DNA of 53,907 nucleotides from positions 1 to 53,907 of the forward strand of contig JAJZXK010000009.1 of NCBI GenBank assembly GCA_021806565.1, in the 5' to 3' direction. Origin of the DNA: Bacillota bacterium. GTDB lineage: Bacteria > Bacillota > Sulfobacillia > RBS10-35 > JAJYVN01. Numbering within the stretch: position 1 is the first letter of the stretch; every line of letters starts with the position of its first letter. Below are positions 16,249 through 25,404 of this stretch, piece after piece. Below the pieces are notes generated by a model. That model was given only the letters and a program-made list of their open reading frames with translations. It was not told the DNA's origin and did not search any database. The position numbers and the translations under genes are program-made.

Positions 16249-16590
16249 TTACACGGTGACCTTGCCCGCCATGGCGCGGCACTCCTGGGCGCAGCGCCGG
16301 CAGGCTTCCGCACAGCGCCGGCAGTGTTCCTGGGGAAACCGCCCGCACTCGGCGGCGCACGCCTCGCAGGTCTCCGCGCACAGTTCACAGAGAGGATGGA
16401 CGAATCCGCCGTCCCGCGCCATCCAGCGGGCACACAGGTCGCAGGCGTCGGCGCAGTCCCGCAGGACCTCGATGCAGTGCGCGCGTTCGGCGACGTCGGG
16501 CTCGTGCAGGCAGGCGGTCAGGCAGTGTTCACAGGCCTCCGAGCAGGAGCGGCACGCCTCCATGCAGGCATTGTGGGCCTGGTGCAACAC
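16249..16590 (-). CDS. csp: Cysteine-rich copper storage protein (Csp, four-helix bundle)
   Basis: A 113-residue protein with 20 cysteines arranged in CxxxC spacings along four helices (for example CMEACRSCSEACEHC, CRRCAEACRRCAQEC). This matches DUF326/Csp proteins that bind many Cu(I) ions inside the bundle. There is no signal peptide, so it is a cytosolic Csp3 type. The GTG start at 16590 has an excellent AAGGAGGTG site. It converges on the csoR-copA-copZ operon, providing storage alongside export. Confidence 0.88.
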   Translation of the reverse strand: MLHQAHNACMEACRSCSEACEHCLTACLHEPDVAERAHCIEVLRDCADACDLCARWMARDGGFVHPLCELCAETCEACAAECGRFPQEHCRRCAEACRRCAQECRAMAGKVTV

Positions 16591-16876
16591 GGCACCTCCT
16601 TGAGGAGTGGGATGGCGGTAGGATGCCGTGGCTCCGCCCCGTTCATGCGGCCATACGGCTGTGCAGATGTCCAGGATGGCCCATGGCTGGGCGCGGAAGG
16701 CCAGGGAGGACCCGACTCCGGTCGGCTGATCTCCCCCGCGGTGCGGTGGCCGCCTGCGCCGGGCGGGTTCGGCTTGCAGTCGCCAGGTGGCCACGGCCGG
16801 CTGTCCTTCGCGCCGGTCCCAGCCACCACGGTATGTACATGGCCATGCGCGATCGAGGCGATGGCGTTCAGATGAC

Positions 16877-17570
16877 TTGGGGAATCTGTTCAAGCGCGCC
16901 AACAGTTACGCGCAAGCGGCGGCCCAGGCCCGGTTTGACGCCCACGCCGACCCGAAGGTCCAGCTAGAGCAGGTGATTGGGGGTCTGCAGGAGCACCACC
17001 GCGACCTGGAAGCCGCCGCTAGCCAGGTGCTGGCCCAGGAGAAGATCGCCGAGCTGCGCCTGGCCGACCTGTCCGAGCAAGAGGCGAAGTATGCGAAGTT
17101 GGCGCTGGCGGCCGAGGACCTGGAGGTAGCCCGCACGTTCGCCGCCAAGATCGCCGGCCTGCGCGACCAGATCCAGGGCCTCGCGGCCTAGATCCCTCAG
17201 TTGGAACAGGCGCCAAACGACGCCCGCGAGGCCGTGCAGGAGTCTGCCGACCAGTTGCAGCAGAAGATGAACGAGCGAGGCACCATCCTGGCCCAGATCG
17301 ACCAGGCCAATCTGCAGCGGCAGATGGCCGCGAGCCTGCAACAGGTCGCCGACCTGACCAAGAGCGGGGACACCCCGTCGTTCGACGAGGTCAAGCGGAA
17401 GGTGGCCGACCAGTCCGCCCAGGCGCAGGCGGCGACAGAACCGCGAAGCTCGAGCCCTGAGGCCCTGGAGTTGCGCGCACACCACGCCGAACTCACCAGC
17501 CAGGCCGACGACATCCTGGCCCAGTTGGACGCCGGTACCCTCCAACCCTCGGCTCTGACCGTCGGGTCAG
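16877..17570 (+). pseudogene. PspA/IM30-like gene interrupted by a stop codon
   Basis: From a TTG at 16877 (GNLFKRANSYAQAAAQ) the frame encodes the N-terminal coiled coil of a PspA/IM30 membrane-stress protein up to GLRDQIQGLAA, then an in-frame TAG at 17189-17191, and continues in the same frame with IPQLEQAPNDAREAVQES through ADDILAQLDAG. Rejoined, the product would be about 225 residues, the normal PspA length. A restart at TTG 17201 would give only the C-terminal half. I call it an inactivated gene. Confidence 0.65.
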
Positions 17571-17626
17571 ATGACGCGGTGACGCGGAGCACGCGCCAGC
17601 CAACGCCAGCGGAGGGGGGAACGGGT

Positions 17627-18793
17627 GTGAGCGGCGAGATCAGGCTTGCAAGCAAGATGGTGGCGCTGCTGCACGGGGAGCGCTCGGCCGCCGCGGTGGA
17701 GGCTTATCGGCGGGCCGGCGGCGAGGTCTATGACCTGGCCGACGCCTTCGACCGCGCCCGCCTGGAATGGTCCGCGAAGGGCCTCAACGCTTGGCCCGCG
17801 CCTCACTCCTCTCAGGTCGCGTTGCTGGCGTCGTGGAACGCCTTTGCGCTGCAGGTCCTCGGTGACGAATTGGTCGCCGCCGATTACGCAGCGGATCCCA
17901 CCACCGCCGGTTTCCTGCCGCCTGTGACCGCTCGTCAAGCGCTGGCATTCTACGGCCCGGTGCCCGCCGGGTACCCGCGGTGCGGGAAGCACAGTCGAGC
18001 GAGGAATACCGACTCCAGGTGGCGGTGCCCGCCGCCCTTCCTCCCTTCGTCGAGGTCGAGCCTTGCCCGCCGGCCCACCTGACGGCGATGAAGGCTGCCG
18101 CCGCGCGACTGCGGACCCAGGCCGAAGCGACGCTGGCCGGATTCACCCTCGGCGACGGCCCTGACTAACACCAGGCTCGCGAAGCCATGGAGCGGATGAC
18201 GGCACGCGCCGGCGCGGCGATGGATTACGCCAGCCGCCTGTGGGCACCCCACGTGCCCACGGAAGTCCACGTGGAGATCGAACGCCAGCTGCGGGCTGCG
18301 CTGGAGGACTACTTCGAACTCGGCCAGCGCCTCGCCATGCCGACGCTGGCCCTCAGCCCTCGGTCGCAACCGACTCGCGGACTCCATCGCGCCCAGACCG
18401 TCGACCGCTGGCTTCGACAGGTGGTCCCTGGCCGATCCCCAGAGCCGGGCCCGCTGGCAGCGGGACCCAGCGGCGCGTCAGGCGATACAGATCCTGTGGG
18501 CCAACGATCCCGGCCCGCAGGCCACCCTGCAGATCCAGGCGGAGGGCGACGTCGCCTACGCCACCGACACGCGTGGCGAGCGGATCGGTCAGTACTTCTG
18601 CTGCCCGTGGTCCGCAGTCTACTTGATGCGCCGACCGGTCGTGATCGGCGGGCGTCACCTCCGCCAGCTCGAGGAGGTCACCTTTGACGTCTCCGCCGAA
18701 GACGTGAAGCGCGGCGGGCCCTTCAAACGGGAGGTGCTGGTGGCCCGGTTTCATCCCCCTGAGGAGGTCGACTACTGCAACCCGGATGAGTAG
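17627..18793 (+). pseudogene. Decayed gene(s) of unknown family downstream of the pspA relic
   Basis: A GTG at 17627 with a GGAGGGGGGAAC site opens a frame (SGEIRLASKMVALLHGERSA) that shifts near 17978, hits a TAA at 18166, continues as a helical stretch (QAREAMERMTARAGAAMDY), then shifts again near 18360 into a long frame ending DYCNPDE at 18793. The pieces look like one or two real proteins broken by at least three lesions. No family recognised. Together with pspA it marks a decaying membrane-stress operon. Confidence 0.5.
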
Positions 18794-19203
18794 TGCCGAT
18801 GCCGAGTCCGTGGGGCCGCAGCGCGTGTGGACACCAGGGGGGAGAGCGCCTCCCGGCTCGGCTCCGGCTCTGGGAGTGACGGCCCGGCTCGCCACAGCCT
18901 TCGACCAACTGCCGGTCGCCCGTTGGGAGCCGCTCTCCCCTCTGCTCGCGGCGGCTCCGCTGGCACCGATGGAGGCGCAGACGCGCTCCGCGCCCTGCCC
19001 GTCGGGGGTCCTGGCGGGGATTGGTCTGTCGGCGGGCTTTCCCGCCGTCGCGGTGGATCCTCCCGGTCCAGCCCGGCCATTCCATCAGGGGACGTGCAGC
19101 CCGCCGCATCATCCGCTATTCTACAGAGGGTAGGAGTTGAGTTCTTGGCTGGCCGACCGGGCGCGGCGCGCGTGAGCGCCCGTCGTGAAGGTGGGAGTAC
19201 GAG
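18794..19203. other. 410-bp stretch without a recognisable gene
   Basis: The overlapping frames here on both strands have no conserved motif or ribosome site and look like GC-driven shadows. Only the AAGGTGGGAG site for the next small gene is visible at its right end. Confidence 0.5.
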
Positions 19204-19470
19204 TTGGAGAATCAGCCGCCGGACCAGCATTGGGCAGGCGGAGGCTGGCGACGCCCAAGTCGCCGCCTACTGCCCCCGCCGACGCCCAGGCAGTGGGCCG
19301 GACGGGTGTGCTTGGTGCTCGCCCCCGTCATCTTCATCACCCACATCCTGGAGCATGCGGGGGTCTTCCGCGTGATGTCGCCGGGGTTGGAAGACATCTT
19401 CATCGGATATCCCACCGCGTTCATCCTGGCGATCCTGGGGGCAAGACTGGTGGCCAGGACACCGCGATGA
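19204..19470 (+). CDS. Small two-helix membrane protein
   Basis: An 88-residue frame from TTG 19204 with a fitting ribosome site (AAGGTGGGAGTACGAG). The first 30 residues are polar; two hydrophobic segments follow (RVCLVLAPVIFITHILEHAG and FIGYPTAFILAILGARLV). No family recognised. It lies upstream of the copC-copD fusion, from which it is separated by 222 bp with no visible feature. Confidence 0.5.
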   Translation: MENQPPDQHWAGGGWRRPSRRLLPPPTPRQWAGRVCLVLAPVIFITHILEHAGVFRVMSPGLEDIFIGYPTAFILAILGARLVARTPR

Positions 19471-19692
19471 CCTGAGGCACCTTGCACTTGCCGCTCGCGG
19501 TAGGCGTTCTCAAGCGGGTTGTTCTCGGGTTGTGCGTCGCGCTTTGGAACAGGGCGGAAGTGACCTTGATGGAGGCGGTGGCGGGTTCGCGGTCCTTTGA
19601 GTGCGGCTGTGAGCGATAAGATTGCTGCCGAGACAGGATGGCCAGTCCGGCGGGAAGGCTCTACCCAGACCGGGGGTCAGGGAGGACCGGCA

Positions 19693-21741
19693 TTGAGTGC
19701 CCTGTCTTGGCGGAGAGCACAACGCTGTGTCGGGCGCTGGCCTTGGACGGGTGCCCTGGCGCTGCTGTGCGGCCTTGCCCTCGTGGTGGGCCTGGCAGCC
19801 ACCGCCTCGGCCCATGCGTTCCTGGCCGAAAGTTCACCGGTTGCGGGTGCGCGGCTGGCGGCCAGTCCGACGGCATTGACCCTCAGCTTCACGGAACCCG
19901 TCACCGCCCAGGGCGAGCGTGTCACGGTGAAGACGGTGTCGGGCCGGTCGGTGGCGGTCGGGCCCACGCCCCGGTCCGCGGGCGGGGCGGTGGTCACCGT
20001 CCCGCTGCCGCCGTTGGCCCAAGGCATCTACATCGTGGACTGGCAGGTGGTGTCCGCCGAGGACGGTCATTACACGTCCGGTGAGCTCGCCTTCGCCTTG
20101 GGCAGCGGGGGCGCGTTGCCGGCTGTGGTCTCTGCGTCCGCCAACATCGCTTGGCCGGAGGCCGTCGCCAGTTGGCTGGTCCTGGCCGGTCTGGCCCTCG
20201 CGGCGGGAGGCCTGTTCGGGGAGGATGTCGTCTGGGGTCCGTCGCGGCCGGCGGGCTGGTCTCCGCGGTCCCTCGCCCCGACCGGCCCCATCCTGGCCGC
20301 GCTCCTCGGCAGCGCGGGGCTCTTCCTCCTGAACGTTCGCGCGCTCAGCCGGGCCGCCCCGCCCGGACACGCGGGCGCCGTGTCGGCGGCGGCCCTGCGG
20401 TCCCCCGCCGGGGACCTCGCCCTAGCCGCGATCGCGCTGATTGTCTACGCACTGGCCGTGCTCGGCCTGTCCCGCATGCGGCGTCCCGCCCTGTTCGCGC
20501 TCACCGGCGCGATGGTCGCTGTCGGGTTGCGCACCCACCCCGCCGCGACACCCGACTGGTGGGGCCGAGCCGCCATCGTGGTCCACGTCGTGCTGGGGCT
20601 GCTCTGGGTGGGCGTTCTGGCACACCTCGTGCTCGCTTGGCGCAAGAGCCAGGTGTCCCCGCAGGTCGCAGTCGAGGTGGTGCGGCGCTACGCCCGGCTG
20701 GCGGGTTGGATGGTGGCCTTGGTCCTGGTCAGCGGCGGCGCCGCGGCCCTCACGCAACTGCACGGTTGGGCCCAGTTGTGGATCACGCTCTACGGGAACC
20801 TGCTCGTCGCCAAGCTGCTGCTGGTGGCATTGGCCCTGGTATTCGCCCTGCTGGCCCACCGGATCACGTTTTCGCGGCGGCCCGCGGTCCCGGTGGGAGC
20901 ACTCGGCCGCCGCATGCGTGCCGAGGCGGGGGTTTTGGTGATGGTCCTCGGGGCCGCCGCCCTGCTGGCCAATGCCCCGCCGCCCGCGCCCACGGTGTCG
21001 GCCGCGGCGCTGCTGGGACCGCCGCCACCGGTGGGCCCGTCTCTGACCCTGGCCGGCCAGGCCGGTTGGCTGGAGGTATACCTGACCGCCAGTTCTGCCG
21101 AACTCTTGCTGCAGGTGATCGGTCCTACCGGCAATGGAAGCGCCCCGGCCGGCGTGCGGCTGCCGTCGGAGGACCACCCGCATGGAAACGCGATCTTCGT
21201 CCAGGCCCCCGGCCGAAGCGACGCCGTCGGACTCGATCCGCGCCGGTGCGGGGCCGGGTGCTTCAGCGTTCCGTACAAATGGTCCTCCGGCACCACACAC
21301 GTGACTTTGCAGGTCGCGGCGAAGGGGTGGAGCGGTGGAGATCTGACCTTCGACGTGCCCTGGCCGCCGCTGCCGCCAGATCCCGGGCTGCTGGCACACG
21401 TGGTGGCCGCCATGACCACCCAGCCGTCTCTTCAGATGGACGAGCGCGTGGTTAGCGGCCCGGGCGCGGCGTCGCGCGACAGCGGCGCCCAGTCGGGTGC
21501 CCGGTTCATGGCCAGTGAACCGTACGGGCCGCAGACCGCCGATGTCCGCCCGCTCCCGGGCGGCTCGCTGGTGATCTGGGAACCGGACTCGTGGATCTGG
21601 GTGCGGGTATGGCTGGATCCCCAACGCCGTATCCGCCGCGAGGTGGTTATCGATCCGGGACACCTGATCCAAAGGACGTTTACGTATCCTGAGGGCGCGG
21701 CCGCCCCGTATCCGCCGTCAGCGGTCTCCTCCTCGGGTTGA
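19693..21741 (+). CDS. CopC-CopD fusion copper-resistance protein
   Basis: A 682-residue fusion. Residues 1-40 are an export signal ending TASA, after which the mature chain begins HAFLAESSP; that N-terminal His is the first Cu(II) ligand of CopC domains. The CopC domain (about 41-135) includes SAEDGHYTSGELAFAL. Eight or so helices of a CopD domain follow (about 155-445). A C-terminal extracytoplasmic region (about 460-682) is longer than usual. TTG 19693 is preceded by GGGAGG at 7-8 bp; a TTG at 19597 has no site. CopC/CopD proteins bind periplasmic or surface copper and move it across the membrane. Confidence 0.88.
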   Translation: MSALSWRRAQRCVGRWPWTGALALLCGLALVVGLAATASAHAFLAESSPVAGARLAASPTALTLSFTEPVTAQGERVTVKTVSGRSVAVGPTPRSAGGAVVTVPLPPLAQGIYIVDWQVVSAEDGHYTSGELAFALGSGGALPAVVSASANIAWPEAVASWLVLAGLALAAGGLFGEDVVWGPSRPAGWSPRSLAPTGPILAALLGSAGLFLLNVRALSRAAPPGHAGAVSAAALRSPAGDLALAAIALIVYALAVLGLSRMRRPALFALTGAMVAVGLRTHPAATPDWWGRAAIVVHVVLGLLWVGVLAHLVLAWRKSQVSPQVAVEVVRRYARLAGWMVALVLVSGGAAALTQLHGWAQLWITLYGNLLVAKLLLVALALVFALLAHRITFSRRPAVPVGALGRRMRAEAGVLVMVLGAAALLANAPPPAPTVSAAALLGPPPPVGPSLTLAGQAGWLEVYLTASSAELLLQVIGPTGNGSAPAGVRLPSEDHPHGNAIFVQAPGRSDAVGLDPRRCGAGCFSVPYKWSSGTTHVTLQVAAKGWSGGDLTFDVPWPPLPPDPGLLAHVVAAMTTQPSLQMDERVVSGPGAASRDSGAQSGARFMASEPYGPQTADVRPLPGGSLVIWEPDSWIWVRVWLDPQRRIRREVVIDPGHLIQRTFTYPEGAAAPYPPSAVSSSG

Positions 21742-21779
21742 GGTGGGTGGCCCACAGCACCCGAAGGGATGCGCAAGAC

Positions 21780-21941
21780 ATGTCGGCGCACGCGACCCAG
21801 GCCCTGGCGTACGGACCCGATGTCGCGCTTTTGGCCGCGAAGGCCGTCGTCTTCGCCCTACGCAGGTCGCACTTGGCCACGGTCACGCTCCTGCTGGCCG
21901 CGGCGCCGCTGTGGTCCCTCGCCGCCGCCCTGCTGCACTAA
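21780..21941 (+). CDS. 53-residue hydrophobic peptide
   Basis: An ATG at 21780 opens a frame of 53 residues with a hydrophobic C-terminal half (HLATVTLLLAAAPLWSLAAALLH). It begins 38 bp after copCD. No ribosome site is obvious and no family is recognised. Confidence 0.35.
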   Translation: MSAHATQALAYGPDVALLAAKAVVFALRRSHLATVTLLLAAAPLWSLAAALLH

Positions 21942-21981
21942 CGGACTTGGGCCGGACATCCGTCCGACATGCCGCCGCGAT

Positions 21982-22265
21982 GATCGCCGCCGATTCTCCC
22001 GCTTTGGGCAGCGTTCGTCGTCGGCCTGTCCAGGCTCCTCGGCTCCACGCCCCGCGGGCACCGCGCCATCGCCGTGGTGATGGTCCTCGCCGCGCTCGCC
22101 TGGCCCGCCAACGTCGCCGCGTCCGTGTGGGCGACTCTGCATGCCGTCCCCGGTGCGTCCGCGCGTGCGTTGGCCTGGCTGCCGTTTGCGGGGTACCTCC
22201 CGATGTGCGCGGCCATCGGCGTTGGCCTCATGGCGGCCGGTCGCGGCGGACTCCGGCAACCATGA
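21982..22265 (+). pseudogene. Remnant of a membrane protein gene
   Basis: After two in-frame stops, the frame of the preceding small gene reopens and encodes hydrophobic sequence (ILPLWAAFVVGLSRLLG, AIAVVMVLAALAWPANVAAS, ALAWLPFAGYLPMCAAIGVG). No start codon with a ribosome site is visible, the nearest being GTG 22068. This looks like the 3' part of a decayed membrane protein gene. Confidence 0.35.
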
Positions 22266-22302
22266 CGGTCGGATTGCCCGTGGCCGCTCCGGGCGCCCGA
22301 TC

Positions 22303-23385
22303 TCACCCGGTCGTTCCGAAGCGGGGGAGCCGCACCACGACGCGCGTTCCGTGGTCGCTGGTGAGCGAAAGGGTACCGCCGTGCGCCCGCACCCACGTCT
22401 CCGCGATGGCGAGGCCGAGGCCGGAGCCGGCCCCACGGCCGCGCGAGGGGTCGCCACGGACGAACGGCTCGGTGACGTGAGGGAGGATCTCAGGCGGGAT
22501 ACCGGGACCGTCGTCGACGACGGCCCACTCGGCGATGCCGCCATCCAGCCGCAGCCGCAAGCGGACATGCCCACCCGCCGGCACATGGCGGATGGCGTTG
22601 GAGAGCAGGTTGGTCAGCACGGCGTCCATCCGGTCGGGGTCCACGGTCGCCTGCCCCTCCGGCGGTACCTCGCAGGTCAAGTGGACGCCTTTAGCGGTCG
22701 CCAGCGGCTCAAAGCGCTCGGCGAGGGCGCGAGTCTGCGAAGCCACGTCGGTGGAGCGCAGCGCCAACGGCAGCGCCCCGGCGCGGGCACTGGCCAGGGT
22801 CAGCAGGTCCTCGACCAGGCGGATCAGGCGCCCGGCCTCGCCGTGAAGTGAGGCGATGCGCTCCGGTTCTGGCGGGACGACCCCCGCGAGCATGCCCTCC
22901 AGGTTGGCCTGCAAGGCCGTCAACGGCGTCCGCAGGTCGTGCGCGACCGCCGCCAGGAACGTCTCGCGCTGCCGGTCGGACTCGCTCAGCGTCTCCGCCA
23001 TCCGGTTCAGCGCGTACGCCAGTTCCCCGAGTTCGTCGCTGGCCTGGATGGAGATGCGGCCGCCCAGGTCGCCGCGGGCGATGCGGCGCGACAGGGCGAC
23101 GAAGGGCTCGAGTCGGACACTTAGCGTCTGCGCCAGAGCCCGGGAGAGCCACCAGGAGAGCCCCAGCGCGCCAGCGCCCGCCAACACGCTGCCTAAGACG
23201 ATGGCGGTGACCAGCGCGCGCTCGAAGACAGGTGCGGCCTGGTGAAGCACCGGCGGCGGCAGCAGACGCAAAAAGCCCCGGTCGAGGCCCAGTCCGGCCA
23301 TCAGCACGGTTCCGAGCAGGGTTAACGCAGAGGCCACCGCCGCCACGAGCAGGAGCGCCTGGCGGAACCGGCGCTGCACGCTCAC
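22303..23385 (-). CDS. Sensor histidine kinase
   Basis: A 360-residue membrane kinase: two helices (about 8-30 and 60-80) flank a short extracytoplasmic loop. A HAMP domain follows (about 82-135), then the H-box AAVAHDLRTPLTAL with phospho-acceptor H149, the N-box NLLSNAIRHVP, and ATP-lid motifs DDGPGIP and GSGLGLAI. It is translated after its response regulator with a 4-bp overlap. The ~30-residue sensor loop has no metal-ligand cluster, but the divergent genes encode a cupredoxin and SHOCT proteins, suggesting an envelope or copper signal. Confidence 0.92.
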   Translation of the reverse strand: MSVQRRFRQALLLVAAVASALTLLGTVLMAGLGLDRGFLRLLPPPVLHQAAPVFERALVTAIVLGSVLAGAGALGLSWWLSRALAQTLSVRLEPFVALSRRIARGDLGGRISIQASDELGELAYALNRMAETLSESDRQRETFLAAVAHDLRTPLTALQANLEGMLAGVVPPEPERIASLHGEAGRLIRLVEDLLTLASARAGALPLALRSTDVASQTRALAERFEPLATAKGVHLTCEVPPEGQATVDPDRMDAVLTNLLSNAIRHVPAGGHVRLRLRLDGGIAEWAVVDDGPGIPPEILPHVTEPFVRGDPSRGRGAGSGLGLAIAETWVRAHGGTLSLTSDHGTRVVVRLPRFGTTG

Positions 23386-24089
23386 GGCCGTTCCGCGGCC
23401 GGAGGCAGGAAACGATAGCCTACGCCGCGCACCGTTTCGATGAACCTGGGCGCGTCCGGATCGTCGCCGAGTTTTTTACGAATGTGGCCGACGTGGACGT
23501 CGATGACACGTTCGTAGCCTTCATAGCCGTCGCCCCAGACCGCAGCGACGAGTTGCCCGCGGGTAAACACCCGGCCCGGATGCCGCGCCAGGGAGTGCAG
23601 CAGGCTGAACTCCAGGGCCGTCAGTTCGGCGGGCGTCCCATCCACCTCGACGCGGCGGGCGCCGGCATCGACGACCAGGGACCCCAGGCGCAGCACGTCG
23701 CCAGCGCTCGCGGCGGTGCCTGCCGCGCCACGGGGCCGGCGCAACAGCGCCTGACAGCGGGCCAGAAGTTCGCCGGGACTGAACGGCTTTACAAGATAGT
23801 CGTCGGCGCCGCGGGTGAGCCCGAGGATCCGCTCCGCTTCGGTGCCGCGGCCGGTGAGCATCAGGACGTACACGTCCGAGCGCCGCCGGATGGCCGCGAG
23901 GACGTCCCAGCCGCTTTTGTCCGGCAGCATGATGTCCAGGACGATCACGTCGGGTTCGGTCTCCTCCAGATCGGCGAGGCCGGCCGCCGCCGTCTCGGCT
24001 CCCGCCACGGTCCATCCCGCGCTTTCGCCGTAGGCCTGGATGACCCCGCGCACCTCGGCGTCGTCATCGATGACCAGAAGCCGTGGCAT
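23382..24089 (-). CDS. OmpR/PhoB-family response regulator
   Basis: A 235-residue regulator. The receiver domain has D8-D9, phospho-acceptor D52 (VLDIMLP) and K101 (LVKPFSPGELLAR). The winged-helix output domain (about 130-228) ends with HIRKKLGDDPDAPRFIETVRGVGYRF. Start ATG 24089 was chosen because MPRLLVIDDD is the normal receiver N-terminus; it has a G-rich upstream site. It likely binds the 11/22-bp spaced AACTTYA repeats in the divergent promoter at 24173 and in the one at 25331. Confidence 0.93.
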   Translation of the reverse strand: MPRLLVIDDDAEVRGVIQAYGESAGWTVAGAETAAAGLADLEETEPDVIVLDIMLPDKSGWDVLAAIRRRSDVYVLMLTGRGTEAERILGLTRGADDYLVKPFSPGELLARCQALLRRPRGAAGTAASAGDVLRLGSLVVDAGARRVEVDGTPAELTALEFSLLHSLARHPGRVFTRGQLVAAVWGDGYEGYERVIDVHVGHIRKKLGDDPDAPRFIETVRGVGYRFLPPAAERP

Positions 24090-24172
24090 GCCCCGCCCCC
24101 CGCCCGCACGCGTCCGTCTATACGATGCCATCCGGAGGTGGCGGCGCAAGGCCACGGCGCCGGTACGACCGA

Positions 24173-24204
24173 AACTTTAGACGGGCGACACGAAAGCTTC
24201 ACAG
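24173..24204 (+). promoter_or_regulatory. Direct repeats upstream of the SHOCT-cupredoxin genes
   Basis: AACTTTAGACGG at 24173 and AGCTTCACAG at 24195 are 22 bp apart (two helical turns), in the divergent region between the response regulator and 24257. The same word (CACTTTAGACGG) recurs at 25364. OmpR-family regulators bind 11-bp-phased direct repeats, so these are candidate sites for the regulator encoded next door. Confidence 0.55.
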
Positions 24205-24256
24205 CAACTCGACACGGACCGGGTACGCTCGGGCCTGGGAACAGGAGGCCGCCGAG

Positions 24257-24517
24257 ATGATGGGGTTCGGCTGCTGCGGGGGGATGGTTACGCTGATGCT
24301 CCTGGCCGGCCTCTTCTGGATCGTGCTGCTGGTGGGCGTCGGCATCCTGCTCTATGCGCTGGTGACGCGGTGGCAGGGCGGTCAGGGCAGGACGGCGGCC
24401 AGCCCCGATGATCCGCTGGCGCTGCTCAAGATCCGCTATGCGCGCGGCGAGATCACCCGCGAGCAGTATCAGCAGATGCTGCACGACCTGACCGATCGGG
24501 GGGCGGACGCGGGATGA
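24257..24517 (+). CDS. SHOCT-domain small membrane protein
   Basis: An 86-residue protein with an N-terminal GFGCCGGM sequence, one membrane helix (about 9-36) and a C-terminal SHOCT motif (ALLKIRYARGEITREQYQQM). SHOCT domains are short helical modules thought to mediate oligomerisation or interaction; no enzymatic role is known. Ribosome site ACAGGAGGCC. Its stop overlaps the cupredoxin start (ATGA). Confidence 0.82.
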   Translation: MMGFGCCGGMVTLMLLAGLFWIVLLVGVGILLYALVTRWQGGQGRTAASPDDPLALLKIRYARGEITREQYQQMLHDLTDRGADAG

Positions 24518-25305
24518 CGGTTCGAAGTGCGGTGTGGACCGGACTGGCCCTGATGGCGATCGGCATCGGCGGGCTCACCTTCACGGGCGTGTCCGGCGCG
24601 ACCGGGTTACGCGTGCCCTGGACACAAGCCCGTGATGCCGAAGGCATGATGAATCCTGGCGCCGGTGCAGGGGCAATGATGGGCGGCGAGAGCGGCGGGT
24701 ACGGCAGCATGATGGGCGGCAGCGCCGCCGGGATGATGGGTGGCACCGGTGCTGGGGCGATGGGTTCGGGGATGATGGATGCGCTGCCCGGCCAGATGAT
24801 GGGTACGACGATGGCCGGGGTGACCGGCCAGAACGTGACGCGGGCCGAGGCGGAGAGCCTCGGTGCCGCCGTCCCGACGGGGGCGACCGCCAACCGGGCG
24901 GCCAACAGACTGGTCTTTACGACCAACGACGTCCGGATGACGGTTCTGGCCAGCCCGGCTGATGGGCCGGACATGACCTTCCGCATCGCGGGCATGGCCG
25001 ACCCGACGGTGGTCGTCCCGAAAGGTGCCACTGTGAACGTGCAGTTCGTCAACGCCGACGCCGACACGGCGCACGGCTGGCTCCTTACGCCGGCGCAGGC
25101 CAGCCTTCCCTACATGGCGATGATGGCCGCCCCGCCGGCCTTTGCCGGCGCCTTCGCCATGCCCCTGGGGAATCCCACCGCCGCGGGGATGCCGGCCGAA
25201 ACCATCAGCTTCACCGCCAGCCAGCCCGGCCAGTACACCTATCTCTGCCCGGTCCCGGGGCACGCGCAGAAAGGGATGCACGGCGGCTTCGAGGTGGCTG
25301 CCTGA
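24514..25305 (+). CDS. Exported Met-rich cupredoxin (sulfocyanin/auracyanin-like)
   Basis: A 263-residue blue-copper-type protein. A hydrophobic signal or anchor (about 7-30) is followed by a Met/Gly-rich linker (about 43-105, many GMMGG repeats) and a cupredoxin domain (about 130-263). Type 1 copper ligands can be read as the His of DTAHGWLL plus C, H and M of YLCPVPGHAQKGMHG. Such proteins carry single electrons outside the membrane; the Met-rich part may bind Cu(I). It is co-translated with the SHOCT gene. Confidence 0.82.
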   Translation: MTVRSAVWTGLALMAIGIGGLTFTGVSGATGLRVPWTQARDAEGMMNPGAGAGAMMGGESGGYGSMMGGSAAGMMGGTGAGAMGSGMMDALPGQMMGTTMAGVTGQNVTRAEAESLGAAVPTGATANRAANRLVFTTNDVRMTVLASPADGPDMTFRIAGMADPTVVVPKGATVNVQFVNADADTAHGWLLTPAQASLPYMAMMAAPPAFAGAFAMPLGNPTAAGMPAETISFTASQPGQYTYLCPVPGHAQKGMHGGFEVAA

Positions 25306-25330
25306 GCGCCAGAAGTGACGGCGGCCCGGC

Positions 25331-25374
25331 AACTTCATCGTAACTTTACACAACCGACATAGCCACTTTAGACG
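25331..25374 (+). promoter_or_regulatory. Phased AACTTYA direct repeats
   Basis: AACTTCATCG (25331), AACTTTACAC (25342) and CACTTTAGAC (25364) are spaced by 11 and 22 bp and precede the gene at 25405. They match the repeats at 24173 and 24195 and are probably bound by the OmpR-type regulator at 23382-24089. Confidence 0.55.
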
Positions 25375-25404
25375 GACGGCGCATGCTGACGGGGGGGTGG
25401 TCGC

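Noticed and set aside
17189-17191. In-frame TAG in the PspA-like gene as possible recoding (pyrrolysine or read-through)
   Set aside because: Nearby frames are also broken by other frameshifts and a TAA, and the position is an ordinary coiled-coil site, so decay is simpler.
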